A stretch of DNA of 64,000 nucleotides. Source: Vanessa cardui (Eukaryota; Arthropoda; Insecta; Lepidoptera; Nymphalidae). This document shows positions 1 to 11,279 of the stretch, piece after piece. The translations under genes were made by a program, and so were the position numbers. The notes under the pieces are model-generated. The model saw nothing but the letters and a program-made list of their open reading frames with translations. It had not been told where the DNA came from and did no database searches. Every line of letters begins with the position of its first letter. The first letter of the stretch is position 1. The stretch lies in assembly GCF_905220365.1 (NCBI RefSeq), contig NC_061134.1, positions 7,951,001 to 8,015,000 of the forward strand. Reading direction: 5' to 3'.

Positions 1-1934
1 AATCAAAAGAAACAGCAGCAGTATTGTCTTATTATTAGGAAAACTTAAAAAAATATGGATGTTTTATTACAGATTATACAGATCACATTCATTTTGTTTG
101 TGACACAGATAACACAGATTCTAATTGTCACACAGATTATCTTTGTATGATTCTGTTTATCTCAGTAGTTACCATATTGTCCGTTAACTTAATTCAATAA
201 AAACAATCACAAAAATACAATAACGTACAATAAGTTCAACATAACAACGCATCATACAACGTTTAAAACTTTAATAAAATTTCAAAAACCTTTCCTTCTC
301 ATAGATCCTATACAAACATCAAAAACAACTTGAATGGTGTCTGAAATGGTGTATTGGTGACTGGTACAAAGTCGGGAAACTGGTAGTGGATATTGACATA
401 TGTATGCATGTATAATTGTATATATACTACTAGTCACGTAGATTTTGCACTCTAAGATTTGATTTGATTTGATTAGATTTCGGGCGGCCGAGTTAATCTA
501 AGAAATTCTAATAAATAAATTACGCTTTTTTAATTAACCTAAAAAGTCGTGAATGATTGTGATAATTTTTGTAATAAATTAGGTCTTTAAATTCCAAAAA
601 ACTACATCGATTGACGTTAGAGTTGCAATAAATCATCGTTCAAAAATGTTATATTTTGGCAGTTTCAAATAAAATATTTATTAAAAATGCGCTCAAAGTG
701 CTTAAACATTGCCGAAACTAACACGGATCGCTCACGAACTTAGTACGCCCTACTAATAAAGGAAGCAAATAATTGTTGTCTTTGTTTCAGTAGTTACTGC
801 ATCGTGCAACGATTGTACATATAATACACATGCTATTGTTAGTATATTTATTTTAATATGATCATATTTTATTGATTCAATGTATTAAAGAAATAATTCG
901 ATTTAAATAGTTGTTACAATTTACGTTGATTGTCAACATCCGGCTTTGACTAAACTAAATTGTTTTATTTAAATAAATCAAAACAGGATGTTGCAACAGT
1001 CGGAGGAGGGGCCTGTAAACATTAAATACTAGGAGTAAGGCTAAAAATTGTCATTCTTACTTTAATTGTCGAATTGGAAGGATTGAGCAAAGTAGGTAAT
1101 CAATCTTGTGCCAGTTTTTCAAAGTATTTATTGTGAGGAGAGTTTTTGTATTATTCCAACACTATGTACTACATAACTGCTATAATAGTATAATATTTGT
1201 TTTATCAATGATGTTATGTTGTTGAGTTGACGAATAAACTTCTAATTATTACCATGTCAAATCTTATAATTTCACTATACAATCATAGACGAAAAGAAAA
1301 GATAAAAACTAATGTGCCACATCTGCTAGATCATCCCGGCTTAATCATCGAACTAACCTTTCCGCCTTTTTTTCGCTCTCCGTCATTGTGAACAAATTTC
1401 CTTTGAACAGCTTGTCTACAACAACAACAGCTTGTCTAGTAGTATAGAAATGATAGTAGACCATAAAATTACATATTTATAAATATGTATGTACTATTAT
1501 TTCAACGAGGGAGGATCATGTTGATAATGTTTTGTTAACACCATGGGCTTCAAAGAAAAAACACAAAGGTAAAATAAAGACAATGAAGTCATAAAAAAAA
1601 AGGAATATTTCCAGGTAATGCGCCCCAAGACTAAGGTTGCCTATAAAAAACTTAACAATGAAGATTCCCCGTAAGATTACGAAATTCGTTAGATTATAAT
1701 CTAACGAAACAGATTTTATTCTGTAGAAATATTATGAACCGAGAAATATGATAGCAATTTAACGTATTATTTTTCGTTATATTGTGAGTTTGTGATATTT
1801 CTGGATTTTTTATTATTTTCAACTTTCGTTAATAAATGACCATTTTTAAACTCACATTGTCAAATAGCCTATTGCTACTATATTTTTCCTGATGCTTTTA
1901 ATTTTTTGAAACCATGGACAATGACAATAACAAT
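1..1934. other. Gene-free AT-rich flank
   Basis: No open reading frame or repeat family that I recognise occupies this stretch. A short (TTTGA)n-like run lies near 460-478; that motif commonly ends lepidopteran LINE copies, so a worn LINE tail may be present. A perfect palindrome at 1685-1708 is listed separately. Confidence 0.5.
1685..1708. repeat. 24-bp perfect palindrome
   Basis: The bases read identically on both strands around a central TTATAA, with arms TTCGTTAGATTA. There is no spacer, so it can extrude as a cruciform or bind a symmetrical dimer. No gene lies nearby, and chance is possible in AT-rich DNA. Confidence 0.6.
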
Positions 1935-2094
1935 AGGCACAAGGGACATAACATCTTAGTTCCCAAAGTTGGTGCACATTGACGATGTATGGAATAGTTA
2001 ATATTTCTTACAGCATCATTGTCTATGGGTGATGGTGACCACTTACCATCAGGTGGCCCATATGCTCGTCCGCCAATCTATAACATAAAAAAAA
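1935..2094 (+). mobile_element. 5'-truncated lepidopteran SINE (Metulj-like)
   Basis: The copy begins at GGCACAAGGGACATAACATC and runs through GATGGTGACCACTTACCATC to GGCCCATATGCTCGTCCGCC, ending in an A-rich tail. The same wording recurs at 12700-12905 plus 14842-14936, at 32821-33043 (minus) and, worn, at 54707-54865 (minus). The head present in the 12.7-kb copy is missing here. The family name is from memory; the repeat itself is directly visible. Confidence 0.75.
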
Positions 2095-2136
2095 TGAAGT
2101 TCCAACAAGTTCATTTACAATGTTGTCTTGTACGAT

Positions 2137-2262
2137 ACCTTGTGCGGTACCTCAAAGCACTACACTTCTTAATGTCGGCGAAATACAAACACCGTTTGAT
2201 TCACAGCCAAATGCCGACAAGCCGACACGCGACGCGGTCCTTTTGACGTGTGGACCGATATT
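2137..2262 (+). repeat. Unnamed ~130-bp dispersed repeat, copy 1
   Basis: A block beginning near GCGGTACCTCAAAGCACTAC and running to GCGACGCGGTCCTTTTGACG matches the reverse complement of 15035-15185 with scattered differences. Both copies lie just downstream of the 3' end of the same SINE family, although in opposite orientations. No coding potential or terminal repeats were recognised. Confidence 0.6.
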
Positions 2263-2640
2263 TAACAGTAGAAGACTTAGGCATGATAAAAATTATTATT
2301 TTATTTAAAAAAAAATATATTATAAAAATGGATTCTACCGTCAATTACAACATTATATTGCTTTAAATATTTTTTTCGTATGAAGAAAAACATTAATTCA
2401 TGAAAATCTCCAACTACGGATTGAATAGTTAAATTGTACGATATATTCCCCTATTTATGCATCTTATCCGGTACACAGATATTTTGCGATATCGGAGATA
2501 TACAGGTGTTTCTTTAAAATTGGCCAATGGGTGAAAATCTGTTTCCCTAAGATATCTGAAAACTTTGACGTATTAATTTTTTTGGACAAGTGCGAGTTGT
2601 GCATAAGAAATGCAAATAACCAAATTTTATTTTAATGTAT
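2263..2640. other. No recognisable feature
   Basis: AT-rich sequence between the dispersed repeat and the RTE fragment. I see no coding exon, RNA gene or terminal repeat. Confidence 0.4.
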
Positions 2641-2890
2641 ATCGATGCCACATGGTGCCGAGACGTGGACCCTGACGTTCAGGCTAGTTCACAGATTGAA
2701 GATCGCGCATCGGACGATAGAGCGAGCTATATTAGGTGTCTCTCTCGCTGATAAATTGAGATATGAGGTTATCCGTGAGATAGCCAAATCAACGGAAATA
2801 GCTTGTAGAATCAGCAAGCTCTAGTGGCAATGGGCTAACCTTATCTGTCGTAGAACCGATGGCCACTGGAGCAGACGAGTCCTAGAATGA
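2641..2890 (+). pseudogene. RTE-clade retrotransposon, C-terminal fragment
   Basis: The + strand translates to GAETWTLTFRLVHRLK, then ILGVSLADKLR and ICRRTDGHW. This is the C-terminal region that follows the reverse transcriptase in RTE elements and is often annotated as craniofacial-development-protein-2-like. It matches the longer copy at 12183-12695 (minus). Stop codons occur after ISKL and after RRVLE, so it is dead. Both ends are truncated and no (GAT)n tail follows. Confidence 0.75.
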
Positions 2891-3254
2891 TAATATTAAA
2901 AGAAAAGAATTGGGACGATCGTTGTTGTTTTTTTTAAGTTGGTCAAATTAAAAAAATATATTTATTCAAACATTTTAACCAACGTTTTCTATGGATAACT
3001 TGTCCTTGACTAAAATAACTATGTGACAATTGTTATGGCCGAAAAATAGCTAAAGTTTCCTTATAAAGTTCATTTCCATAAAGTTCGTATCCACTACAAC
3101 AAATGTTCTTGTCCTTTGACAAAATAAAAAAAATAATATCTTAATATTCAGACGAGTCAGATTTGGATTCATTACGCAATTACAAATCCACACTTACAAA
3201 CTAAAAGTTCTCTTGATCATAATCGCCAATAAATGTCTCAGTTCTAATCAATAA
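2891..3254. other. No recognisable feature
   Basis: AT-rich sequence between the RTE fragment and the Transib-like fragment, with no feature I can support. Confidence 0.4.
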
Positions 3255-3655
3255 AGTTTTTGCCTCTTACGAAGGCTTTATGTATTTTGTGAAAAGATTA
3301 TGACGTAGTTCAGTGGCGGTCTTCATTTGTGGCCTTTCTACAGAATTTTCTCGAATGGTATGAGCGATATCTTCTGAAGTCTTTATTTCGAGCTTCAGCA
3401 GCGTTTTCGGATAATTTTCTGTTAATGTGAGATTTTCATTTCTCCGATCATCGTCGTCAGATAATCAATCTCTGCCTTGATTGTATTATCATCTTTTAAA
3501 ATGCTAAATTGAATTTCCTTGAGAAATTTGAGAAATATTGGGCGACACCAATATGCATAATTAGGAGAATCGTTTTCCCAAACAAGTTGATTACCAGAAA
3601 CGAGCTCAATATGTAGCAAACTACCCATAAAAAGACTAGAGTCATCTTAATCGCC
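3255..3655 (-). pseudogene. Transib/RAG1-like transposase fragment
   Basis: Read on the minus strand from about 3655, the sequence gives DDSSLFMGSLLHIELVSGNQ, then LVWENDSPNYAYWCRPIFLK, stopping at 3422. Further left it gives LSENAAEARNKDFRRYRSYH followed by RKFCRKATNEDRH. These blocks align with two separate parts of the transposase at 7914-10907 (IVIWKNESC...RYCRPI, and LSENAQESRNKDYKKLRLHN). The latter carries the presumed catalytic glutamate. The segment between them, with the second aspartate and the zinc-binding cysteines, is missing, so this copy has an internal deletion. No terminal repeats were found. Confidence 0.65.
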
Positions 3656-3719
3656 TTCTTCTGTGCTACCTATGGGTATTTTCCCTTATTGCAAACTCCG
3701 TCAAAACCCCTTTTACTGA

Positions 3720-4243
3720 TCAGGTCTATTCTAGTATATCCATAGTAAGATCCAAAAGGATCTTTAATTCTATTTTTAGCCTTTAAGTTTTTTATTCTAC
3801 AGTGCGTAATTCAAGGGAAATGTTAGCACTTGTTACTTCTTGGGTACTTTTTCGCAGCGTTTTAAATTGCCTGCCTACCTGCTAAAATTATGGATTCTGA
3901 TTAATCCACGTAACTAATGACTCTGCATCTACTGATAAGAGATCCGGTTTTGACCCAAACAAATGACGTCACGGGAGGTGTGTGGAATATCATTGCATAA
4001 AGACTCCCCATATATTGATAAAATACCGGTTTTGAAATATAATCACTACATAGTATAAAATAATACTAAAATAAATATTTATATCACTGCGTTCCACAGA
4101 CTACCTTCTTACTTTTATTTAAAATGTGTCATAATTTTAACGCGCTGTGTGCACTACCTTCTCGTTGTCTTGTTTCCTTATCGGCTGCCTTAATTCTAGT
4201 AAAAAGATTTAGAAATTTTTATTTACACTTTTTTTTTGTTACA
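3720..4243. promoter_or_regulatory. Upstream region of the MYND gene
   Basis: No coding exon is seen here. A polypyrimidine run ending ACAG at 4244 looks like a splice acceptor, so a non-coding first exon probably lies within or upstream of this stretch, but I cannot place it or a promoter motif with confidence. An in-frame stop lies just before the ATG at 4267. Confidence 0.3.
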
Positions 4244-4266
4244 GATTTTTGACGCATAAATAAATA

Positions 4267-7200
4267 ATGGAGCTACAAAATACAGACAATGGTAATTACT
4301 AAAATGATTTTTAAGTCTTAACAATACGCATATGTATTTAATATTTATTTTACCAGAAAATGAACTTATTCTGTATTATCTAGTGCAGCGGTCGGCAACC
4401 TTTTGGTAGGCAAGGGCCACAAGGTAGCAAAATAAACTATAGGCGGGCCGTAGTCATAAAATTTACCTTATAAGCCCAATATACCTTAATTATTATACCC
4501 ATGATTAATTAGTGTTAATTGTCATATTTCATAGAAAAAAGAAAATTGCTATTAAATTTTTTAATAATATACAGAATTTAATTCATACACATAATACTTA
4601 CATTACAAGGTGTGTTCAAAGAGTATCGCGAATTTTAAATTTTCGCGGGCTACGTATTTTTGAATTTCGATACTTTTGTGGCTTTATGTTGGTACTCATG
4701 TCTCTCACTTAAGCCGACAAGGTCTTTGTGCTTTGCTTGCACGCGTTTTGGTTCGTCTTAGATTTTTACCTATTAAAAAAAATGAATCAAAGAACCTATA
4801 TCAAATTTTGCTTGTAAAACGAAATTAAGTGCGCGGATGCATTTCGAATATTGACTGTGGCATACGGATAAGCTACCTTGGACCGAAGCAACGTTTATTG
4901 GTGGTACAAAATATTCCCAGAAGGCCGAGAAGATGTGAACGACGAAGAGCGTGCCGGACGCCCGAGCACTTCAACAACAGACGAAAAAATTAATGAAGTG
5001 GAGAAAGTGATATTGGCCAATCGTCAAATCACCGTTAGAGAAGTTGCTGAGGACCTAAACATATCGATTGGCTCGTGCCGTTCGATTTTTATCAATGATT
5101 TTGGGCATGAGATGGGTCGCCGCGGTATTCATACCAAAATTGCTCAATTGCGACAAAAAACAGCATCACATGAACATTGAGATGTTGGACTGTGTCCGCG
5201 ACGACCCAAATTTGCTCCAGAGGGTCATAACTAGTGACGAATCGTGAGTTTATGGTTATGACGTGAATCCAAAGCTCAATTATCTCAATGGAAGCTACCG
5301 TACGAACCAAGGCTGAAAAAAGCGCGCCAAGTTCGGTCGAATGTGAAAGTTTTGCTGACAATTTTCTTCGATTGCGAGGCGTGGTGCATCATGAGTTCTT
5401 GCCACAGTGTAGAACGGTCGATAAAGAATATTACCTGCAGGTTACCGCCAGAAACGCCCGGGTTTGTGGAAGAACAAAAATAGCTTTTGCACCACGATAA
5501 CGCCCCTGCTCACACATCGTTTCTTGTGCGACACTTTTTGGCCAAAAACAACATACTAATGATGCCGTAGCCACCATATTCCCCAGATCTGTCCCCCTGT
5601 GACTTTTTCTTATTTCCTAAACTGAAGAAGCCCATAAAAAGACGACGTTACGCTACGCTTGACGATATAAAGACGGCATCGAAGGAGGAGCTGAAAAAAA
5701 AAAATAGTTTTTGAAGTGGTTCGAAGATTGTAAAAACCGTTGTCACAAGTGTATATATCTCATGAGGATTACTTTGAAGGGGACAAAATAGGTATTCATG
5801 AATAAATAAAAACTTTTTGAAAAAACACAAAATTCGAGATACTTTTTGAACACACCTCGTATGTTTATATGTTTGGGCTTTATAGCTAGAAAAATAAAAG
5901 AAATAAAAACTACAAACGACCTAAATAGGAAACAGATTTTTCACAAATTTCAGTGTGATGTCTGAGGTTGCATTTGAGACGCTATTTCTGGTATGTTACC
6001 TGTCATATTTGTTATCTTTTTTAAGCCGCAACGAGTTCGCAGGCCGCGTTTTGCCGACCGCTGATCTAGTGTATTCTGTACATAATAGTATTTGTCTTTT
6101 CTCCGAATTTTGTACCAATTTTTTTTATTTATCTCTCATACCCGAAAGAAAAGTAGTACAGGAAATTAACTTATTATTATTTTTCAGATATTGTTCAGCA
6201 TATGTCAACGTATAACTTTAATGCGCCTATCAAAGTAACCTTAGTTTTTGACGAAGCAGAAAGTAATGAATTGAATAAATCGGTCGGGAACCGCATGGAT
6301 AATTGTTTTGAAAGTCCTGCAATGCAATCATTTCAAACCAGTAACATAGAATCGCAATCAAGATGCGTCGATGGCGTTAATTCCTCAAATGTTTGTTTTG
6401 ATACTATGGACAACATATTGAACATATACGACTTAAATTACGAAACCTTGAATCTTAGATCTGAAGATAACAGTTCTCAAAACAACAATGTCGTCTCTAA
6501 TCAAGTAATTAACCACGAAGGACCTAATTGGACAGCACAGACAAATACATCATTTCCAAAAGACAGTATTATACATAGTTACACAAATAATGGCAGTCGC
6601 CAACATATAAAACATTCAACAATTATAAATTCAGAAAATCATAAAACAAATATATTATATTTATTAGATAATGTATCGTATAATTTGATAGAAATTTCAA
6701 AATGCTTTTATTTCACCTTTATAACCAAACCACAGAACCATGTAACATACCTAAAAGCTGTCGAATACTATAAACATTTTAAATACAATCTCTTTGATCA
6801 TTCGTACCCTACAGTCAAATCTCTCATATTACCGCTAGAAACACATCCGACATTCATTAAAAAAATTATAAACAGGACACTAGCACTTGCCTTTAGAAAG
6901 TCTTGGTACAATATTTCAAATGGTTATTTAGTCAAATTAATTGGAAATATGTTAGATTATACCAAGAACAGAATAGAAATGGAGTCTAAAAGCAGTGATC
7001 CTTCCTCTACCACATTTAATAAAAAGGAAACTTCGAAAACAATTTCTAAAAATGTGAATAGTAATAAAAAAAATGAAGACAGTAATTTAATTAATATACT
7101 GTCTTGTGGTCCTAAAGATAAAGAAATAACAATAAGTGTTGAGCCAAACATTCTTAACCGTACTCATAATTGTATAATTATAAGCGATCAGTTAATTAAA

Positions 7201-10200
7201 AGGCGTAGAACAGACGGCTCGTATAACCCTGAAATGCAAAGAACTCTAACTAAAGAAAATAATCATCATGGGAGAAGTAGGACACAAACTACGAGACATT
7301 TACCAAATGAAAGTATGTCTTTTGCACCACAAGAAACATTGTCTCATAACAACTTAACCTACAATGGACGAGATGTTATCAGTATAGATAGTGAAGATGT
7401 TAATGATAATCATCTTGCAATATCAAGATCATCAGTGTCTAGAGACAGTGGTTTTAATAGCCCTGTTAATACCGTACCATATTCTGAAAACCAAACGGTA
7501 ATTATTTGTATTTTCTAAAGAAAGATCAATTAGGAACGTAATATGTAACGAAATATATTAATGATAGTATGATTTCACAACCTCGTAATCTCTCTTTTTT
7601 CTCCACGTTCAATGTTAAGACAGTTTATTTATAAAAAAAAAAAAACATATTACATATTAAAAAAATGTCTTTTCTAATTTCAGGGAAATTCAAGGAACGG
7701 TTTCGATCTCTTAACTACCTCTTCAGAACATACAACTACAATGAGTCGTGTAGGCAATGCACTACCTAATACTTGCAAAATTTGCTGCTCAATCACGACT
7801 AAAATGTGCTTAGGATGTTACCGAGAATATTATTGTACATTAAACTGTCAGGTATTGTTCACTCTATCTTAGCTCATTTTAAGACTAATTTAATGGAAAT
7901 AAACAAAGCGTCGCACTATGGGAAAGCCCCATACAAGGCCCTCTCAAAACCGTTTTACGTGAAAGTCGTTGTTATGGAGTAAAAACTAATTAATTAATTT
8001 AATCTTACAAATAAACGTTCTTTTCTATAATTTTTTTCCTGACCATAATATGTATAAAACTGCATCAAAGCTAACTCATGTTTAATTGATGAAATTTGAT
8101 GTGATTTTGGCACAATACATTACTATAATTCAGCGCCACATTACTGGAAAGTTTTTGATATAAATGTATAAGTATTATACATTTTTGAAATGCGTATTGC
8201 CTCCTCATAACGGTTCTTAAATAATATTATGTAAAATAAATAAATAAATTAATATAACCAATATAATTTAAGATGGTATGATTTTCGGGTTCCTTTTCTT
8301 TAACGAGACTTACCCGTTTGCCGCTGATTGCCATAATTTGTTGTATTACGATCTTTATACATTAGTTTACACAAGGAGAAAAAAAAGTTGCGCATACTTG
8401 CGCCTTTTCAGACACGGTGCCAAAACATATCGCGAGATAAACATTTTATTTTTTGCCAATATCTTTTTACTTCTCACATAAACATCTGTTATCTATTAAG
8501 GTCAAATTGATAAAATGGTCATTACAGTGATGAGTATTATTAATAGTTATTTGTGGTTTTGATATAGTTTTGACCACCTTATTTGATGAAATATGGTCAC
8601 GTTATCTGTTTGGGTCAAATTAAAAACAGATTGGTTATGGGAAGAGTGCAAATATTAGTTTATCTTTTTGCACATAACACTATTTCATAGCCCAATAAAA
8701 GAAAGGCGAACCCTGAAACAACCACAGCGGTTCGTCAGAAGTTTATACCTATTTTCAAGTATTCACAGAAGTTTTGAAAATAATGGGTGAATTTGTTAGT
8801 AGTTTACGAGAGTTGTGCAATTTGTTGATAAATGGAAATAATATAGAAGACTACTGGTAAGAAAATTTCAATTTGTCACCAGAGGATATGGCTACTGTGG
8901 TCTTCTATATTAAAAGACCCTTGGTATCTAAATGTAACGAACGTTGGAGAAATGCATCCCGGAAAAGAGAACGCTTTGAAAGTAATAACGTCGACTGGTT
9001 AAATGGTGAATTTCGTCTACCACTGGAGTGTCGAGTCACAGTTAATGACTCATACTAAGCATATTCAGAAAAAAAAACAAAGAAACGATAAAACATGGAA
9101 TTAATACAAGAGTACGGATTGAACTTTGTGCTCAATGCATATGCTCCGTAGGTGCGGTCGATGGGTGAGACGGAGGAAGCCACAATTTTTAATATTATAC
9201 GAACTATGTCAAAAAATAATTAGAAAATGTTTATTATATTCATAACTCAGAACCCTGAAGGAAGGAATCTTTTACAAAGGAACAATCACTACGGACATTT
9301 ATTGACTTAGACCTTAACAAAGAACAGCGTGGGAAACTTTGAATTTGTTTGGCGGACAATAACTTCTCAGTGTTTCCTTTTTATCCAACTTTAGCCGAAG
9401 CGAAGAAGATGTGTTACCCACCAGATTCGAGCATAACCATTACGAACATAAGTGCAAAAGTCAATCTGCTGGACTTATTGGATCATACTATGGCACGTTT
9501 ATTACTAATTGGTTCAATTTACAAAAACGGTTTAGGACAGTTGAAACTATTCTGCAAATGGGATTGTGAGGGGTCATCAGGGCAAAGTGAATACAAGCAA
9601 GTTTTGTCCGAAGAAAGCGATTTCATATCAGATGCGAAACTTCTTAATGCTTCTCTTATACCCATTAAACTCATAGATGAATCAACTAATATTGTTATTT
9701 GGAAAAATGAATCTTGCTAATCCGTAAGATATTGCAGACCTATACAAGTGTTAATTTGCCAAATAAACACCTGAAAAAACCGCGTCTGTTGTGGCTGATA
9801 TCAAAAATCAAATTAAAAACCTGACTCCGTCCACGATAAATAAGAATGGTGAAGTAATTGAAATTACTCATAACCTATTTTTAACCATGATTGATGGTAA
9901 AGTAGCACAAGTTTTAACTGAAACTCCTTCGAGCGCTTCTTGTAAAATTTGTGGTGCTACTCCTCAGCGAATGAATAACTTAGAGGCAGTTAAAGTTCAT
10001 TTCAATATGTATTGTCAACACTACACGCTTGGATTAGAAACATGGAGATGATTTTACACATTTCCTATAACTTGTCTTTCCAAAATTGGTCAGCCACTAC
10101 ACCAAAACAAAGACGATAAGAAAAAACTGGCACAAAAGCTGTTTAGGGAGGAAATGAAGAAAAAGTAATGACGGAAACACAGCTCGGAGATTTTTTCAGA

Positions 10201-11134
10201 ATTACTATTACTCGGCAGACAATACAGATGTGACGTAGAACTTAATAAATATAATATATAAAACGAATGTACATTATACTACAAATTATGTCATCTGGAA
10301 TGGCTATTGATTCAAAAAAGTTCGATGAATACGCCTATAATACCGCCCAACTGAACTTAAATATTTATAATTGGTATTATATGCCTTCATCCGTAGATAA
10401 AATTCTTATTCACGGAGAAAAAATCATTGAGTACTATGCTATTTTACCAATCGGACAATTGTCCGAAAACGCCCAAGAATCCCGTAACAAAGATTATAAA
10501 AAGTTGAGACTTCATAATTCTAGAAAGTGTTCAAGAGCGGCTACCAATACAGACGTGTTTCATACGTTATTGTAAACTTCTGATCCATATATATCAAGTT
10601 TGAGAAATACTTCTAAACCAATATCGAAAGAAATTTCCATGAAGTCCCTTATTGTAGTCCCTTCTTGCTGTCAATGAAATCTGTAGGACCTTGCTGAATT
10701 TTGTACATTATTTTTTTCTCGTTAGAAACTGTGTATACAATGATATTTAATTCTATTTAAATTAATAAACATAATATTAATTTTTTTAATTTTTTCTATT
10801 AAACCTTATACTTTCACGTATATGTGTTCAAAATCGCAAATCATTTAGTTTTGAAACAACTGAGATACGGAGTTTTGAGACGAAACGTCCGCGATTTTCC
10901 CATAGTGCGTCGTAAGTATATAAGTGTGCTGCCTCGTTTGTCTAGTGGTTTTTATCAGTGGTGGCCCTGGATCACGAGTGCCTTAGTTCAGATCTAGTTT
11001 CAGTTCGGGTGATCAAACAATTAATTTAATAGTTTGTTAAGACCGTAAGACAGGCATATACTCAATAAACTAATAAAATGTTTTTATTTCAGATGAAAGA
11101 TTGGCATCGCCACAAGCAAACATGTCAAAATTAG
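4267..11134 (+). CDS. Uncharacterised MYND-type zinc-finger protein, four coding exons
   Basis: Exons are 4267-4291, 6188-7497, 7684-7851 and 11093-11134. All introns are GT-AG and the phases (1, 0, 0) match, giving 514 residues. The protein starts MELQNTDN. It has a long polar, Asn/Ser-rich body, a hydrophobic block near residues 165-265 that includes FTFITKPQNHVTYLKAVEYY, and a basic patch KRRRTDG. The C-terminus is a canonical MYND finger built as CKIC, CLGC, YYC, LNCQ, then WHRHKQTC. The finger is split by the last intron, and the protein ends two residues after its final cysteine. MYND fingers usually bind proline-rich peptides in transcription corepressors; that role here is inference. 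I recognise no SAND, SET or TAFH domain, so it is not obviously DEAF1, SMYD or Nervy. Introns 1 and 3 are large only because of transposon insertions. Confidence 0.85.
4386..6063. mobile_element. hAT-type MITE with perfect 8-bp target duplication
   Basis: The left end reads CAGCGGTCGGCAA and the right end is its reverse complement at 6051-6063. Flanking 8-mers ATCTAGTG at 4378-4385 and 6064-6071 are identical. CAG-starting inverted repeats with an 8-bp duplication are diagnostic of the hAT superfamily. About 422 bp remain once the nested mariner and its TA duplication are subtracted, so it was a non-coding MITE. It lies in intron 1 of the MYND gene. Confidence 0.9.
4606..5859 (+). mobile_element. 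Full-length mariner transposon with decayed transposase
   Basis: The inverted repeats AGGTGTGTTCAAAGAGTAT (left) and AGGTGTGTTCAAAAAGTAT (right, reversed) bound 1254 bp, flanked by TA at 4604-4605 and 5860-5861. The transposase reads EGREDVNDEERAGRPSTSTT and ITVREVAEDLNISIGSC near 4926-5080. It then shows VITSDES, LHHDNAPAHTS and YSPDLSPCDFF around 5226, 5488 and 5577, which carry the D,D,D residues. Frameshifts and a TGA right after the first catalytic Asp block translate it. It sits inside the hAT MITE, so it is the younger of the two. Confidence 0.92.
7914..10907 (+). mobile_element. Transib DNA transposon (RAG1 superfamily), precise ends
   Basis: The left terminus is CACTATGGGAAA and the right terminus is TTTCCCATAGTG, its exact complement. 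The 5-bp GC-rich target duplication CGTCG is present at 7909-7913 and 10908-10912. CAC-starting termini plus a 5-bp GC-rich duplication define Transib. A second shared block TCTCAAAAC lies 27-28 bp inside both ends. On the left, the first seven bases plus a 23-bp spacer lead to TCAAAACCG, reminiscent of a 23-recombination signal. The element is 2994 bp and sits in intron 3 of the MYND gene, separating the two halves of the zinc finger. Confidence 0.92.
8783..10690 (+). pseudogene. Decayed Transib transposase, RAG1-like DDE fold
   Basis: Coding blocks occur in order in shifting frames: MGEFVSSLRELCNLL (8783), MATVVFYIKRPLVSKCNERW (8888), MCYPPDSSITI with LFCKWDCEGSSGQSEYKQ (9409-9600), LTMIDGKVAQVLTE and SCKICGATPQRMNN (9886-9980), WYYMPSSVDKILIHGE (10374) and LSENAQESRNKDYKKLRLHN (10462). 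By position, the Asp in WDCEG, the Asp in MIDGK and the Glu in AQESRNK correspond to the RAG1 catalytic D-D-E. CKIC is the first half of the zinc module. At least four frame breaks or stops interrupt it. The family assignment rests on motif order plus the element's termini; the alignment was made from memory. Confidence 0.8.
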
Positions 11135-11196
11135 ATTTGCTGAATGGAAAATACAGTAAATTTATTCAACATAAGTATTAAGAATACATTTATACA

Positions 11197-11202
11197 AATA
11201 AA
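11197..11202 (+). terminator. Polyadenylation signal of the MYND gene
   Basis: AATAAA lies 63 bp downstream of the MYND stop codon at 11132-11134 in AT-rich sequence, a suitable place for 3'-end formation. Confidence 0.6.
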
Positions 11203-11279
11203 ATTTGATTCCTGAAATTTCTGGTTGTTTAATTATAATTTAAAGTATAATGTATTCTACTTGCATTTTTGAAATGTCT

